A stretch of DNA of 64,000 nucleotides from [Zimmermannella] alba NBRC 15616 (GTDB taxonomy: Bacteria; Actinomycetota; Actinomycetes; Actinomycetales; Microbacteriaceae). Positions 24,660-33,161 of this stretch are shown one piece after another (within the stretch, counting starts at the first letter, position 1; every line of letters starts with the position of its first letter). The stretch lies in NCBI RefSeq assembly GCF_001570905.1, contig NZ_BCSO01000001.1:186001-250000 (forward strand). Reading direction: 5' to 3'. The position numbers were made by a program, and so were the translations under genes. Below the pieces are notes generated by a model. It was not told where the DNA came from and ran no database searches. It saw only the letters and a list, made by a program, of their open reading frames with translations.

Positions 24660-24885
24660 GATCTCAGCGTGACCGGCGTGGATGCAGGAGCGCGGCAATT
24701 CCTGGCATTCACGTTGGCGTTGACTGGTGGTCATGAGTTCGGAATATCGTCGGATCAGGGGTTTTGTATCTGAATGGCTGTGCGCTTTGCCAACCTCGCG
24801 TCACGAGACCCCAGGATGCCTCCAGCTCACCGTGCCGGACGGCGTCTTGGGCGTGGAGGGCGCCAGGTACGCTGGAGGAATCATG

Positions 24886-25998
24886 ATGCCTCTTGACCTC
24901 TCCGCCGAAATCCAGGCGCTTCGAGCCACCTTTGCCGACATTCGCACGGTGCTCGACCCGGACAAGCTCACGGCATCCATCGCCGAACTCGAGCGTGAAG
25001 CGAGCGAACCGAACCTCTGGGATGACCCCGAGAACGCCCAGGCCGTCACTTCAAAGCTCAGCCATGCGCAAGCCGATCTCAAGCGCCTGAACTCCGTCGA
25101 CCAGCGTCTCGACGATCTCGAAGTGCTCATCGACATGGCGAACGAAATGGAGGACGAGCAGACCGCGAACGAAGCTCGCGCCGAGCTCGACGCCATCACG
25201 AAGGTCATTGGCGACCTCGAAGTGCAGACGCTCCTCGACGGCGAATTCGACCCACGCCCGGCGGTCGTTACGATCCGCGCTGGCGCTGGCGGCGACGACG
25301 CCACCGACTTCGCCGAGATGCTCTTCCGCATGTACGTGCGCTGGGCTGAGCAGCACGACTATAAGGTGTCCGTGCTCGACACGAGCTACGCCGACCACGG
25401 TGTGAAGTCCGCCTCCTTCGAAGTGGATGCACCGTACGCCTTCGGCACGCTCTCGGTCGAAGCTGGCACGCACCGTCTCGTGCGCATGAGTCCCTTCAAC
25501 TCGGCGGGATCCCGCGAAACGAGTTTCGCCGCGGTCGAAGTCGTGCCGCTCATCGAGCAGACCGAGTCGATCGAAGTGCCGGAATCCGACATCCGTGTGG
25601 ATGTGTTCCGTTCCTCGGGCCCCGGCGGCCAGTCGGTGAACACGACCGACTCGGCCGTGCGCATTACGCACCTTCCGACCGGCATCGTCGTGAGCTGCCA
25701 GAATGAGAAGTCACAGATCCAGAACCGTGCCGCGGCCCTCCGCGTGCTGCAGTCGCGCCTTCTTCTCATCCGTCGCGAAGAAGAGAACGCGAAGAAGAAG
25801 GAGCTCGCCGGCAACATCACCGCCAGCTGGGGCGACCAGATGCGTTCATACGTGCTTGCGCCCTACAAGATGGTGAAGGACCTGCGCTCGAACTTCGAGA
25901 CCGGTAACCCAGATCGCGTCTTCGATGGTGATCTTGACGGATTCATTGCCGCGGGCATCCGCTGGCGCAAGCAGCAGCAGGCAGAAGACGCCGAATAG
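24886..25998 (+). CDS. prfB: Peptide chain release factor 2
   Basis: RF2 of 370 residues, which reads UGA and UAA. ATG 24886 has GGAGG 7 nt upstream; ATG 24883 is a close alternative. The codon-reading tripeptide is SPF ([15 protein letters not shown]) and the peptidyl-transferase motif is GGQ ([18 protein letters not shown]). There is no programmed frameshift site near codon 25, as is usual in Actinobacteria. It precedes ftsE, ftsX and smpB in the order common to this phylum. Confidence 0.96.
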   Translation: MPLDLSAEIQALRATFADIRTVLDPDKLTASIAELEREASEPNLWDDPENAQAVTSKLSHAQADLKRLNSVDQRLDDLEVLIDMANEMEDEQTANEARAELDAITKVIGDLEVQTLLDGEFDPRPAVVTIRAGAGGDDATDFAEMLFRMYVRWAEQHDYKVSVLDTSYADHGVKSASFEVDAPYAFGTLSVEAGTHRLVRMSPFNSAGSRETSFAAVEVVPLIEQTESIEVPESDIRVDVFRSSGPGGQSVNTTDSAVRITHLPTGIVVSCQNEKSQIQNRAAALRVLQSRLLLIRREEENAKKKELAGNITASWGDQMRSYVLAPYKMVKDLRSNFETGNPDRVFDGDLDGFIAAGIRWRKQQQAEDAE

Positions 25999-26103
25999 TC
26001 GCACGGATCCGCTGCTGCGCCGTCCCGATCGAGCCTTCGTGAACGTACGGTGAGCGAATCCCACTCACGGCGCGCCGCGACGGAATGCCGGGCCTTGGCC
26101 CCG

Positions 26104-26109
26104 TAGCCT
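26104..26109 (+). promoter_or_regulatory. -10 box for ftsE
   Basis: TAGCCT is followed by 9 nt and ATG 26119, so the predicted leader is only 2-3 nt. Confidence 0.4.
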
Positions 26110-26118
26110 GAACGCGCC

Positions 26119-27018
26119 ATGATTCGATTTGACCACGTCTCCAAGGTGTTCCCGGGCAAGCCCGAACCCGCTCTCGGCGACATCACGTTCGAGATCCTTC
26201 GCGGAGAGTTCGTATTCCTTGTCGGCCCTTCGGGGTCCGGCAAGTCGAGCGTGCTGCGACTGATTCTTCGAGAAGATGCGCCGACGTCCGGCCAGATCCA
26301 CGTCCTCGGACAGGACCTCGCCGCGATTTCTTCCCGCAAGATTCCCTATTATCGCCGCAACGTCGGCATGGTGTTCCAGGACTTCCGCCTGCTGCCGAAC
26401 AAGACGGTCTTCGAGAACGTCGCCTACGCGCTGCAGGTGATCGGCAAGTCAAAGGGCTTCATCAACGAAGCCGTTCCGGACGTGCTCGAGACAGTTGGTC
26501 TCGACGGCTTCGAGCGCCGCTTCCCGCACGAACTCTCAGGTGGTGAACAGCAGCGCGTCGCAATCGCCCGCGCGGTCGTGAACAAGCCGCCGATCCTGCT
26601 CGCCGACGAGCCGACCGGCAATCTCGACCCGGAAACCTCGGCCGACATCATGAAGCTCCTCACACGCATCAACGCGAACGGCACGACCGTCATCATGGCG
26701 ACGCACGACGTGGGCATCGTGAATGAGGCAAAGCGTCGCGTCATCGCACTCGAGCAGGGTGACATCATCCGCGACGAAACCGGCGGCGTGTACCAGCCCG
26801 AGGTCATTAGCCTTGGCGAGCACGACGACCAGGTGGATGAGTCGCTCAACGTCGAGGAAGAGGTCGACGAGCGCACGCGCAAGTCGATCGCCGAGTCGAT
26901 GGCCGAACGTGTTGCCGCCGACGATGTCTTCGCTGACGACGCCTTCCTGGATGACGGCGAGTTCGGCGCGGAGGCACCCACCGACGACCACTTCACCTCG
27001 CGAGACGGAGGCCGATAG
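26119..27018 (+). CDS. ftsE: Cell division ATP-binding protein FtsE with acidic C-terminal extension
   Basis: A 299-residue protein. Residues 1-228 are a standard FtsE ATPase: Walker A GPSGSGKSS, Q-loop MVFQDFRLLPNKTVFENVAY, signature LSGGEQQRVAIARA, Walker B ILLADEPTGNLDP, H-loop MATHDV. FtsEX activates peptidoglycan hydrolases at the septum. About 70 more residues follow (DQVDESLNVEEEVDERTRKS, ESMAERVAADDVFADDAF, ending SRDGGR), mostly acidic and probably flexible; compact FtsE proteins are near 229 residues. ftsX begins 2 bp after the stop. Confidence 0.95.
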   Translation: MIRFDHVSKVFPGKPEPALGDITFEILRGEFVFLVGPSGSGKSSVLRLILREDAPTSGQIHVLGQDLAAISSRKIPYYRRNVGMVFQDFRLLPNKTVFENVAYALQVIGKSKGFINEAVPDVLETVGLDGFERRFPHELSGGEQQRVAIARAVVNKPPILLADEPTGNLDPETSADIMKLLTRINANGTTVIMATHDVGIVNEAKRRVIALEQGDIIRDETGGVYQPEVISLGEHDDQVDESLNVEEEVDERTRKSIAESMAERVAADDVFADDAFLDDGEFGAEAPTDDHFTSRDGGR

Positions 27019-27020
27019 GC

Positions 27021-27932
27021 ATGATGGGTTTCGTCTTTTCTGAGATGTGGCAGGGGCTTCGCCGCAACGCCAGCATGGTGATTTCGGTCATCCTCGTCAC
27101 CTTCCTCTCGCTCACGTTCGTGGGCGGTGCGATCCTGCTGCAGCTGCAGATCCAGTCGATGAAGACGTACTGGTACGACCGTGCGCAGGTTGCGGTCGAC
27201 ATGTGCACCGACACGTCCGCCTCCGCAAACTGCGCCGGTGGCAAGGCCACGCCCGAGCAGATTCAGGCCATTGAAGCCGAGCTCAAGGGTAGCGTCCTCT
27301 CCCCGTACATCAACCAGTACTACTTCGAGAACCAGGACCAGGCGTACGAGAACTTCCAGAAGCAATTCGCGGGCGACCCGATCACGAAGTTCGTGAAGCC
27401 GGAATACCTCAACGAGGCGTTCTGGGTGAACATGAAGGACCCGGCCCAGTCGGACATCCTCATCGAACAGCTTTCGACCATGCCCGGCGTGGAGTCGGTC
27501 ACCGACCAGCGGCAGTTCCTCGACGGCATCTTCGAGGCGCTCAACGTGGCGAGCCTCACCTCGATCGGTGTGGCAGCGGTCATGCTCATCGCGGCAGCGC
27601 TGCTCATCGCGACGACGATTCGCCTCTCGGCATTCTCGCGCCGCCGTGAGCTCGGCATCATGCGCCTTGTCGGTGCCTCGAACCGCCTCATCCAGGCCCC
27701 CTTCATTCTGGAGGGCGTGGTGTCGGCGCTCATTGGCTCGATCCTCGCCGCAGGTGCGATCTTCGGCGTCGTGCATTTCTTCGTGCGCGGCTACCTGGCC
27801 CCGAAGATGCCGTTCACCGCGCTCGTCAGCTACGGGGATGCGGCGATCGTCGCGCCGATCCTTGTCGTCGTCGGCGTCGTGCTCGCTGCGGTGGCAGGAA
27901 GCGTCGCGATCAGCCGCTACCTGCGCGTCTAG
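27021..27932 (+). CDS. ftsX: Cell division protein FtsX
   Basis: The 303-residue FtsX has a cytoplasmic N-terminus (FVFSEMWQGLRRNASM), membrane helix 1 (VISVILVTFLSLTFVGGAIL), an extracellular loop of about 140 residues with a Cys pair (VDMCTDTSASANCAGG), then helices 2-4 (IGVAAVMLIAAALLIATTIR; LIGSILAAGAIFGVVHFFV; PILVVVGVVLAAVAGSVA). RRRELGIMRLVGASNRLIQA is the typical FtsX cytoplasmic turn. It signals through its external loop to a hydrolase such as an RipC-like protein. It starts at ATG 27021; ATG 27024 is an alternative. Confidence 0.94.
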   Translation: MMGFVFSEMWQGLRRNASMVISVILVTFLSLTFVGGAILLQLQIQSMKTYWYDRAQVAVDMCTDTSASANCAGGKATPEQIQAIEAELKGSVLSPYINQYYFENQDQAYENFQKQFAGDPITKFVKPEYLNEAFWVNMKDPAQSDILIEQLSTMPGVESVTDQRQFLDGIFEALNVASLTSIGVAAVMLIAAALLIATTIRLSAFSRRRELGIMRLVGASNRLIQAPFILEGVVSALIGSILAAGAIFGVVHFFVRGYLAPKMPFTALVSYGDAAIVAPILVVVGVVLAAVAGSVAISRYLRV

Positions 27933-27946
27933 CTCAAACATGCGCT

Positions 27947-27981
27947 GAAGGCGGATCCGCTAAACTAGCGGGTCCGCCTTC
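27947..27981 (+). terminator. Terminator-like hairpin after ftsX
   Basis: GAAGGCGGA pairs with TCCGCCTTC, with an inner CCGCT/AGCGG stem. No T-tract follows, so it may be a weak terminator before smpB. Confidence 0.55.
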
Positions 27982-28040
27982 GTCGTCTGGCTTGCTGCCC
28001 AGCGTTGGCGGAGCCGCTGCACGAAACGAGGAGGGCGATC

Positions 28041-28517
28041 ATGCCAAAGGAACAGGGCAAGAAGGTCGTCGCCACGAACCGCAAGGCACGGCACGACTAT
28101 CTCATCGAGGACACCGTCGAAGCGGGACTTGTGCTCTCAGGCACCGAGGTGAAGGCCCTTCGCATGGGTCGCGCATCGCTCGTGGATGGCTACGCGCACA
28201 TCGACCGTGGCGAAGCCTGGCTTGAAGGCGTCCACATTCCCGAATACTTCCAGGGCACCTGGAACAACCACGCACCGCGCCGCACCCGAAAGCTCCTCCT
28301 GCACAAGCGTCAGATCGAGAAGCTGCACCTCAAGACGAAGCAGGGTGGCTACACGCTCATCCCGTTGAGCCTGTACTTCTCGGATGGCCGCGCGAAGGTC
28401 GAACTCGCGACCGCGAAGGGTAAGAAGGAATACGACAAGCGTCACGCGCTGCGTGAGCGTCAGGACAAGCGCGAGGCGGAGCGGGCGATGTCGCTGCGTC
28501 GTCGGCTCGGCGAATAG
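28041..28517 (+). CDS. smpB: SsrA-binding protein SmpB
   Basis: A 158-residue SmpB that binds tmRNA and brings it to stalled ribosomes. ATG 28041 has GAGGAG upstream. Motifs are [59 protein letters not shown] and the basic tail [20 protein letters not shown]. Its RNA partner gene ssrA is 3.4 kb downstream on the same strand, separated by the two minus-strand paralogues. Confidence 0.97.
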   Translation: MPKEQGKKVVATNRKARHDYLIEDTVEAGLVLSGTEVKALRMGRASLVDGYAHIDRGEAWLEGVHIPEYFQGTWNNHAPRRTRKLLLHKRQIEKLHLKTKQGGYTLIPLSLYFSDGRAKVELATAKGKKEYDKRHALRERQDKREAERAMSLRRRLGE

Positions 28518-28525
28518 TGATTACC

Positions 28526-28599
28526 GCTCAGCTCAACCACGAGCTGAGCTCCTGCAGAACGACGAGTGGCCCGGAGGATTGCTCCTCCGGGCCACTCGT
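28526..28599. terminator. Two tandem terminator hairpins between smpB and the 30119 gene
   Basis: The first hairpin is GCTCAGCTC-aaccac-GAGCTGAGC (28526-28549). The second has a perfect 17-bp stem (28562-28578 with 28583-28599) around TTGC. They separate convergent stop codons. Confidence 0.8.
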
Positions 28600-28607
28600 A
28601 TCTCGGG

Positions 28608-30119
28608 TTACGTCGCGGCTGCCTGGCGGACGGCGTTGACGTATCCCGTGAGGGCGTCCTGGTGACCGCTCAGGATGCGCTTGAGGCTGCGGGACTGCCA
28701 TCCGGTCTTGTCCTGGTCGGTTGCGTCAGGGTCGATGCCCTTCCAGGCCTCCGCGACCTTCGCGTCACCGGCCTTCACGTGCTCGCTCGCGGCTTGCACG
28801 TTCGACTCGAAGTCGGGGTAGAGCGGCGAGCCTGCTTCGACGGTCGGCTCGTTGTTCCGGAGCGAGTCGGTGGCGGCCTTGTAGCTCGTGGCGGCTGCGG
28901 ACCATTCGCTCGCGTACGCGTCGCAGACCGTCTGCATGGAACTCAAGAAGCACTGCTTCTTCGCGAGGTCGGAGAAAGTTGAGTAGAAGGTCGTCGTGGA
29001 GGCATCGAAGGCATCCGCGAACTTCGTCCGGTTGTCCTGGTCCGTGAGATCCGGGCATCCCTCAGCCGAGTTGCACGTCCACTTCTTGCCGCCCTCGAGG
29101 GTGACCTTGTCGCCTTCTTGGAGTGTGAGGGTGGGCTTCAGGCTCGTCTCGAGGCTCGAGAGGTACTGGTTGTAGACGGTGTTGTACTGGGGGAGCGTGA
29201 GGCAGAACTCACTGAGGACGGTGAGCTCCTCATTGCCCTTGGTGACAAGCTCCTGCTCGGCGGCCGCCTTCGCCTCATTGGCGGATGCCGTGGCTTGAGC
29301 CTGACGGTACTTCTCGGAGGCATCCGCACCCGGTTCGCTCACGAGCGTCGGCATGGGGGCCGCCTGGAGCTCAGCCATCGCCTGCGCCGCGGATTCGACA
29401 GCCTTGCACTGCTCGTCGAAGGACTTCATCGAAGCCATCGACTGGGTGAAAAAGTCGCGCTTCTCTTCGAGCGTGTCGGCGAGCGAAATCGCCTCGATGC
29501 TCGCGAGACGCTCTTCCGTCCACGTCTGGTCGTGCGTGGCGAGGGCAGTCGTGTACTCGTCCGCGAGGCGGTCGCCGTGCTTCGCCTTGTTGAGGTTCAT
29601 GACGAGCGGGATCGCGATCGCGAGGATGAGCGCGAGAGCGAGTGCTGCCGCGATGCCGATGTAAAGCGGCTTCCGATACCAGGGGTGTGGCTGGCGCGGG
29701 CGCTTGTACGCTGCCTCGTCGGGAACGGCTGGTGTCGCGCTGGCTGCGCTGAGCGGCGTGCTGTTTGCTTCGTTCTCTGCGACCGGTGCTTGGGGGAAAA
29801 GTTCCGTGAGTTCGTCGTGAAGGGAATCCGCCGCCGCGTCGGCGTCGAGAGGGTGAGCGAATTCGGCGGTGGGGCTGAGCTGTGTTGCCTCGACGAAAGT
29901 CGGTGCCTCCGGAGCGTTCGTGAGCTCAGTCGTGGATGCTGCATCCTCGGCTCGCGTTGCCTGCTGACCGAACACCGTCGGCTCACGGTCGTGCGCAGAC
30001 GCGCCATCCTGGGGCTTCTGCCAGCGGATGGTGTCGTCGCTTGGCGACGAGTCGGTGGGTGTCGGGTCGAACGGCTCGCCGTTGTTCGGGGTCGAGCCAT
30101 TGCCGTTGGAGCCAATCAT
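28608..30119 (-). CDS. Single-pass membrane protein with six-Cys ectodomain, paralogue A
   Basis: I do not recognise the family. The 503-residue protein has about 165 disordered cytoplasmic residues rich in Pro, Thr, Ala and acidic residues, a WYRKPLY motif, and one membrane helix (IAAALALALILAIAIPLVMN). The rest is a helical ectodomain with six cysteines: DEQCKAV, EFCLTL, WTCNSAEGCPDLTDQD, and KQCFLSSMQTVC. The upstream paralogue has the same layout and all six Cys. ATG 30119 lacks a ribosome site but has TACCCT 7 nt upstream, an internal promoter within the 35-bp gap. The disordered cytoplasmic part and extracellular domain suggest a signalling or envelope-assembly role, but this is inference. 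Confidence 0.8.
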   Translation of the reverse strand: MIGSNGNGSTPNNGEPFDPTPTDSSPSDDTIRWQKPQDGASAHDREPTVFGQQATRAEDAASTTELTNAPEAPTFVEATQLSPTAEFAHPLDADAAADSLHDELTELFPQAPVAENEANSTPLSAASATPAVPDEAAYKRPRQPHPWYRKPLYIGIAAALALALILAIAIPLVMNLNKAKHGDRLADEYTTALATHDQTWTEERLASIEAISLADTLEEKRDFFTQSMASMKSFDEQCKAVESAAQAMAELQAAPMPTLVSEPGADASEKYRQAQATASANEAKAAAEQELVTKGNEELTVLSEFCLTLPQYNTVYNQYLSSLETSLKPTLTLQEGDKVTLEGGKKWTCNSAEGCPDLTDQDNRTKFADAFDASTTTFYSTFSDLAKKQCFLSSMQTVCDAYASEWSAAATSYKAATDSLRNNEPTVEAGSPLYPDFESNVQAASEHVKAGDAKVAEAWKGIDPDATDQDKTGWQSRSLKRILSGHQDALTGYVNAVRQAAAT

Positions 30120-30126
30120 GCCCAAC

Positions 30127-30132
30127 AGGGTA
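30127..30132 (-). promoter_or_regulatory. Leaderless-type -10 box for paralogue A
   Basis: On the minus strand TACCCT is followed by 7 nt and ATG 30119. It sits in the 35-bp gap behind paralogue B, so the downstream gene may have its own transcript. Confidence 0.45.
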
Positions 30133-30154
30133 CGCGGCCAGACCTGGAATCGCC

Positions 30155-31771
30155 TTACTTTGATCCAGCCACGTCGAGGTAGCCGGCCCGGCCTTCGCTG
30201 AGGTGGTGCTCGAAGCTCTTGAGGAGCCGCGTCACCATCGAGGTTTCCCACTCGGGCTTGTCATCCGCGAGCACTGCCGCATCGACCTTGCCTGCCTCGA
30301 GGTAGGCGAGGTGTTCAGCGTCGGCGTAGTTCTTCGTCTGGGTGGCTCGAGCCGCATCGAGATCGGGGAGCGGGGGCGTGGGGCCAGCCTCGTTCGGTTT
30401 CGGTGAACCGAGAGCGGAGGCAACATCCCCGTTGTCTTCCTTGTGGGTTGTCCATGCAGAGGACATGAGCACGCAGTACGGCGTGAGTGCGTCGAGCCAG
30501 CACTGCTCCGCGTAGTGGGTCGAGAGAGCAGTGTCGTGCTCTTCGGCGATGTCAGCCCACAGCTCGGAATACTGCTTGGCTTTGTCCTTGTTGGGGAGGT
30601 CAGGGCAGCCCTGTGCGTCCGGGCAGGCAACCGTAGCCTTGTCGAACTTCATCGCCGCACCCTGCTTGAAGGTGCGCAGCGGTGCGAGTTCGGTTTCGTC
30701 GCGAATGCCGCTCGCGTTTTCGATCGCGACGCCGAGCCGGAAGTTTGTGCAGAACTGCTGCAGCTGCGGCATCGTGACCGCGATGCCGTCGAGGAGCGCC
30801 GTGGCACTCGCGCGTTCACGCTCGAAGCTCGCGTCCTGGGCGAGGACATCCTGATACGCGGAGGAGAACTCGCCGCCTGCGATTTGCGCGACGCTCGGGG
30901 GAGGAGCCTGGGTCATCGCCGTGGCCGCGCGCGAGGCTTCCTCGAGGAGGCTGCACTGCGAGTCGAGATTCTTTTGCGCGTCCGCAGGCTGCTGGAGCGG
31001 ATTGTCAACGCTCGAGATCGCGGTGCTCGGCTTTGCGGCAATGAGTGAGCGGAGGTTGTCTTCCGACCAAGCCACTTCGTAGGCCTGCATGGCGCGCTGG
31101 TACTGTTCGGCGGCAGCGTTCGCTTCGTTCGTGGCCTGCACCTGGAGGTAGGCGGGCCAGCCAATACCGACCGCGAGGGCCACGACGAGCACGATGGATG
31201 CTGGCACCATGATCGCGAACTTCTTGTACCAGGGCTTCGGCGGCTTCGGCGGGGCAGCGTCGATGGCGCCCTCGATCGCGGTTGGCACGTAGTCCGGGTT
31301 CGAGATGGAAACACCGCGCACCTTCGAGGTGCGGTCGGCAAAGCCAGCGACGCCCTTGGATTCGCGGTCGGCGGCGCGACGAGCCTCTTCTTCGGCACGA
31401 CGGCGCTTCGCCTCCTGCTCGGCCTCGTACGCTTTGATGGCCTTCTTGCCCTTGAGCTTCTTGCCCTCTTCGTACGGGCCCTTCTTCTGCTGCTCGCGGT
31501 CGAAGGCGATGCGTTCAAATCCGCTGGGTGCCATCGGCTGGGCGGACTGCTGTTGGGTGCCCGTGCTGCCGATCGACTTCACGTACGAGGAAGCGCGGCT
31601 CTTCCGGCCCCACGGGGCCTGCACCTGCTGCGGTGCACCAAAACCCGTGCCCTCGGATGCAGATGCCGTGCCCGTGGCCTGGGACGTTCCCGAGGCGTTT
31701 CCAGCCTGGGCGAACGGGTCAATCTCCGGCAACTGCCGGTTGGGATCGAATCGGTCGGCGCGAGGTGACAC
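30155..31771 (-). CDS. Single-pass membrane protein with six-Cys ectodomain, paralogue B
   Basis: This 538-residue homologue of the neighbouring 30119 product is also of unknown family. The cytoplasmic part (about 1-180) is Gln/Ser/Ala-rich and then strongly charged (KKLKGKKAIKAYEAEQEAKR). PKPWYKKFAIMV precedes one membrane helix (IVLVVALAVGIGWPAYLQV). The ectodomain has the same six cysteines: DSQCSLL, QFCTNF, VACPDAQGCPDLPNKD and EQCWLDALTPYC. The GCPDL motif and spacing match paralogue A, although the rest is divergent. GTG 31771 is preceded by CTAGGAAAG at about 11 nt. Both genes lie between smpB and ssrA, transcribed against both; I see no reason to link them to ribosome rescue. Confidence 0.8.
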   Translation of the reverse strand: MSPRADRFDPNRQLPEIDPFAQAGNASGTSQATGTASASEGTGFGAPQQVQAPWGRKSRASSYVKSIGSTGTQQQSAQPMAPSGFERIAFDREQQKKGPYEEGKKLKGKKAIKAYEAEQEAKRRRAEEEARRAADRESKGVAGFADRTSKVRGVSISNPDYVPTAIEGAIDAAPPKPPKPWYKKFAIMVPASIVLVVALAVGIGWPAYLQVQATNEANAAAEQYQRAMQAYEVAWSEDNLRSLIAAKPSTAISSVDNPLQQPADAQKNLDSQCSLLEEASRAATAMTQAPPPSVAQIAGGEFSSAYQDVLAQDASFERERASATALLDGIAVTMPQLQQFCTNFRLGVAIENASGIRDETELAPLRTFKQGAAMKFDKATVACPDAQGCPDLPNKDKAKQYSELWADIAEEHDTALSTHYAEQCWLDALTPYCVLMSSAWTTHKEDNGDVASALGSPKPNEAGPTPPLPDLDAARATQTKNYADAEHLAYLEAGKVDAAVLADDKPEWETSMVTRLLKSFEHHLSEGRAGYLDVAGSK

Positions 31772-31932
31772 AGTGACGCTTTCCTAGGGACGGTTGGCAA
31801 GGGTCCCACCGTCGCATTCGCAAACAACATTCAGGTGAACATCGGCACGCATGGTTCGGATGACGTAGTATTACCTGATGCCCGGTCGTGCTGGGCAGCG
31901 ACAACTCAACAGTGGCTGTGATGCCGCACACG

Positions 31933-31950
31933 TCGGATGGCAACATCCGA
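31933..31950 (+). promoter_or_regulatory. Hairpin just upstream of the tmRNA 5' end
   Basis: TCGGATG-gcaa-CATCCGA forms a 7-bp stem closed by a GNRA-type tetraloop, 6 nt before the mature tmRNA start. It may be part of the precursor and guide 5' processing. Confidence 0.4.
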
Positions 31951-31956
31951 GTCCAA

Positions 31957-32326
31957 GGGGATGATCGGTTTCGACATTGCTTGCGACTCTGCGTGAAGCG
32001 GGTCGAGGACGCGGGGTTATCTCGTAAACGCCCCTCGCAAACTATAGGTGCCAATGCTAAGCGCACCGACTTCGCCCTCGCTGCTTAAGCGAGCCCGATA
32101 GTCCGTCAGACCGGGAGTGCTTCCGACCCGGACCCTGGCGTCATCTAGGGAGCTTGCTCCGTCACTGCGTCTCAGGGTGACGGGGGACTCTTTCTGAGGC
32201 TGGGCCTGTCAACCAACGTGTCTGCCCGAATGGTTGGGGCCGAGGAGAACGCTTCGGCAGACTGCACCCGGAGAAGCCGCAGGCTCACAGCAGTGGACGG
32301 GGGTTCAATTCCCCCCATCTCCACCA
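31957..32326 (+). ncRNA. ssrA: Transfer-messenger RNA (tmRNA)
   Basis: This 370-nt one-piece tmRNA has a tRNA-like end: 5' GGGGATG pairs with 3' CATCTCC, followed by A and an encoded CCA (32324-32326), with T-loop GGTTCAATTCC. The tag frame at 32050-32088 encodes ANAKRTDFALAA then TAA, typical of Actinobacteria. It tags proteins from stalled ribosomes, with SmpB encoded at 28041. Pseudoknot-like GC stems fill the remainder. A terminator starts 6 nt after the end. Confidence 0.96.
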
Positions 32327-32331
32327 GCCAC

Positions 32332-32374
32332 AAGGCCCCGAATCCCCAGTAAAACACTGGGAAGTCGGGGCCTT
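32332..32374 (+). terminator. Terminator after ssrA
   Basis: AAGGCCCCGA pairs with TCGGGGCCTT, with an inner CCCAGT/ACTGGG stem. A partly T-rich stretch follows. Confidence 0.75.
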
Positions 32375-32400
32375 ACGCTTTGGCCTCAACGCGGTTTTGA

Positions 32401-32416
32401 CCACATTTTGGCCACA
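32401..32416 (+). repeat. Copy 2 of a 16-bp motif also found beside tRNA-Leu
   Basis: CCACATTTTGGCCACA differs by one base from CCACATTTTGCCCACA at 16272-16287. Each lies within about 150 bp of the 3' end of a small RNA gene often used for integration. It could be an arm-type integrase site or a leftover of an integrase gene. Confidence 0.45.
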
Positions 32417-32496
32417 CTTTTTCGTGAAGCGCCACGCGACGAGAGGTGGTCTTGAGTGTCCTGGGCATGAGTAGTCGCTGCTGGGAAGGTGCATGT

Positions 32497-32524
32497 GTAA
32501 GACGCTGGGCGTACCGTGTCTTAC
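32497..32524 (+). promoter_or_regulatory. Operator-like inverted repeat before the RelB-like antitoxin gene
   Basis: GTAAGAC (32497-32503) is repeated inverted as GTCTTAC (32518-32524), 14 bp before the antitoxin ATG and just upstream of its ribosome site. Autoregulation by the antitoxin-toxin complex would fit. Confidence 0.55.
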
Positions 32525-32537
32525 GGAGGTGGTAGTC

Positions 32538-32801
32538 ATGGCATCCGTGACGGTTCGAGTTGATGAGTCAACGAAGGAACGTGCCGCGCAGATCGCGGAA
32601 GATCTCGGCTTTGACCTGTCGTCGGTAACGCGAGCTTTCTACCGTCAAATCGTGCGTGAGAACCGGATTCCCCTGAACCTCAGGTATCGGGAGCCAAACC
32701 GCGAGTCGATCGAGGCACTCCACGAAGCGGAGCACATTGCTGAGCGGGGCACTTCCCGCTTCGCCAACGCCGATGAGATGTTCGAGGTGCTCGACATCTG
32801 A
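32538..32801 (+). CDS. RelB/DinJ family antitoxin
   Basis: ATG 32538 behind ACGGAGGTGG gives 87 residues. VTVRVDESTKERAAQIAEDL then GFDLSSVTRAFYRQIVRENR is the ribbon-helix-helix of RelB/DinJ antitoxins, and the C-terminal part (REPNRESIEALHEAEHIAER) would wrap the toxin. The toxin gene follows after 8 bp. The perfect inverted repeat upstream is a probable autoregulatory operator. Confidence 0.9.
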   Translation: MASVTVRVDESTKERAAQIAEDLGFDLSSVTRAFYRQIVRENRIPLNLRYREPNRESIEALHEAEHIAERGTSRFANADEMFEVLDI

Positions 32802-32809
32802 ATTCCGAC

Positions 32810-33100
32810 ATGCTGCAACCCGAGTTCACCTCCAAATTCGAGCGTGACATCAAACGGCTCAAGAAGAAACATGTCGACGCCGCACCTCTGAAAGAGGTCA
32901 TTGGCTTGGTCGTCGCCAACGACGGACGGTCCATGCAGGTACTCCGGCAGCGTCATCGCATGCACGAGCTCAAGGGTGCATGGCGCAACGCGCGGGAATG
33001 CCATGTCGCAACCGCGGGGGACTGGCTGTACGTGTGGCAGGTTGTCGAGGATCTCGCCATCTTTCTGCGTACGGGCTCACACGACGACATCTTTGGCTGA
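32810..33100 (+). CDS. YafQ-family mRNA interferase toxin
   Basis: A 96-residue RelE-superfamily toxin of the YafQ branch: PEFTSKFERDIKRLKKKHVD, HRMHELKGAWRNARECHVA, GDWLYVWQVVEDLAIFLRTG and a final SHDDIFG. His residues in HRMH and CHV, the DW pair and the C-terminal SHDD correspond to the active-site residues of YafQ (two His, Asp-Trp, His). YafQ cleaves mRNA on the ribosome. It pairs with the preceding RelB-like antitoxin. It lies about 480 bp from the tmRNA end, at the edge of the accessory island. Confidence 0.9.
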   Translation: MLQPEFTSKFERDIKRLKKKHVDAAPLKEVIGLVVANDGRSMQVLRQRHRMHELKGAWRNARECHVATAGDWLYVWQVVEDLAIFLRTGSHDDIFG

Positions 33101-33161
33101 TCGGTGGAGGCCCGCAGGCCTCCATGTCCCGGAGGGCGACCTCAGTGTGGCACGCCAGCCC

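Noticed and set aside
24727-24885. Longer prfB start with a programmed frameshift
   Set aside because: The family start at 24886 has a good ribosome site, and Actinobacteria generally lack the RF2 frameshift.
32172-32539. Minus-strand frames with GELNPRPLL over the tmRNA end
   Set aside because: This is the usual shadow translation of the tmRNA acceptor and T-arm.
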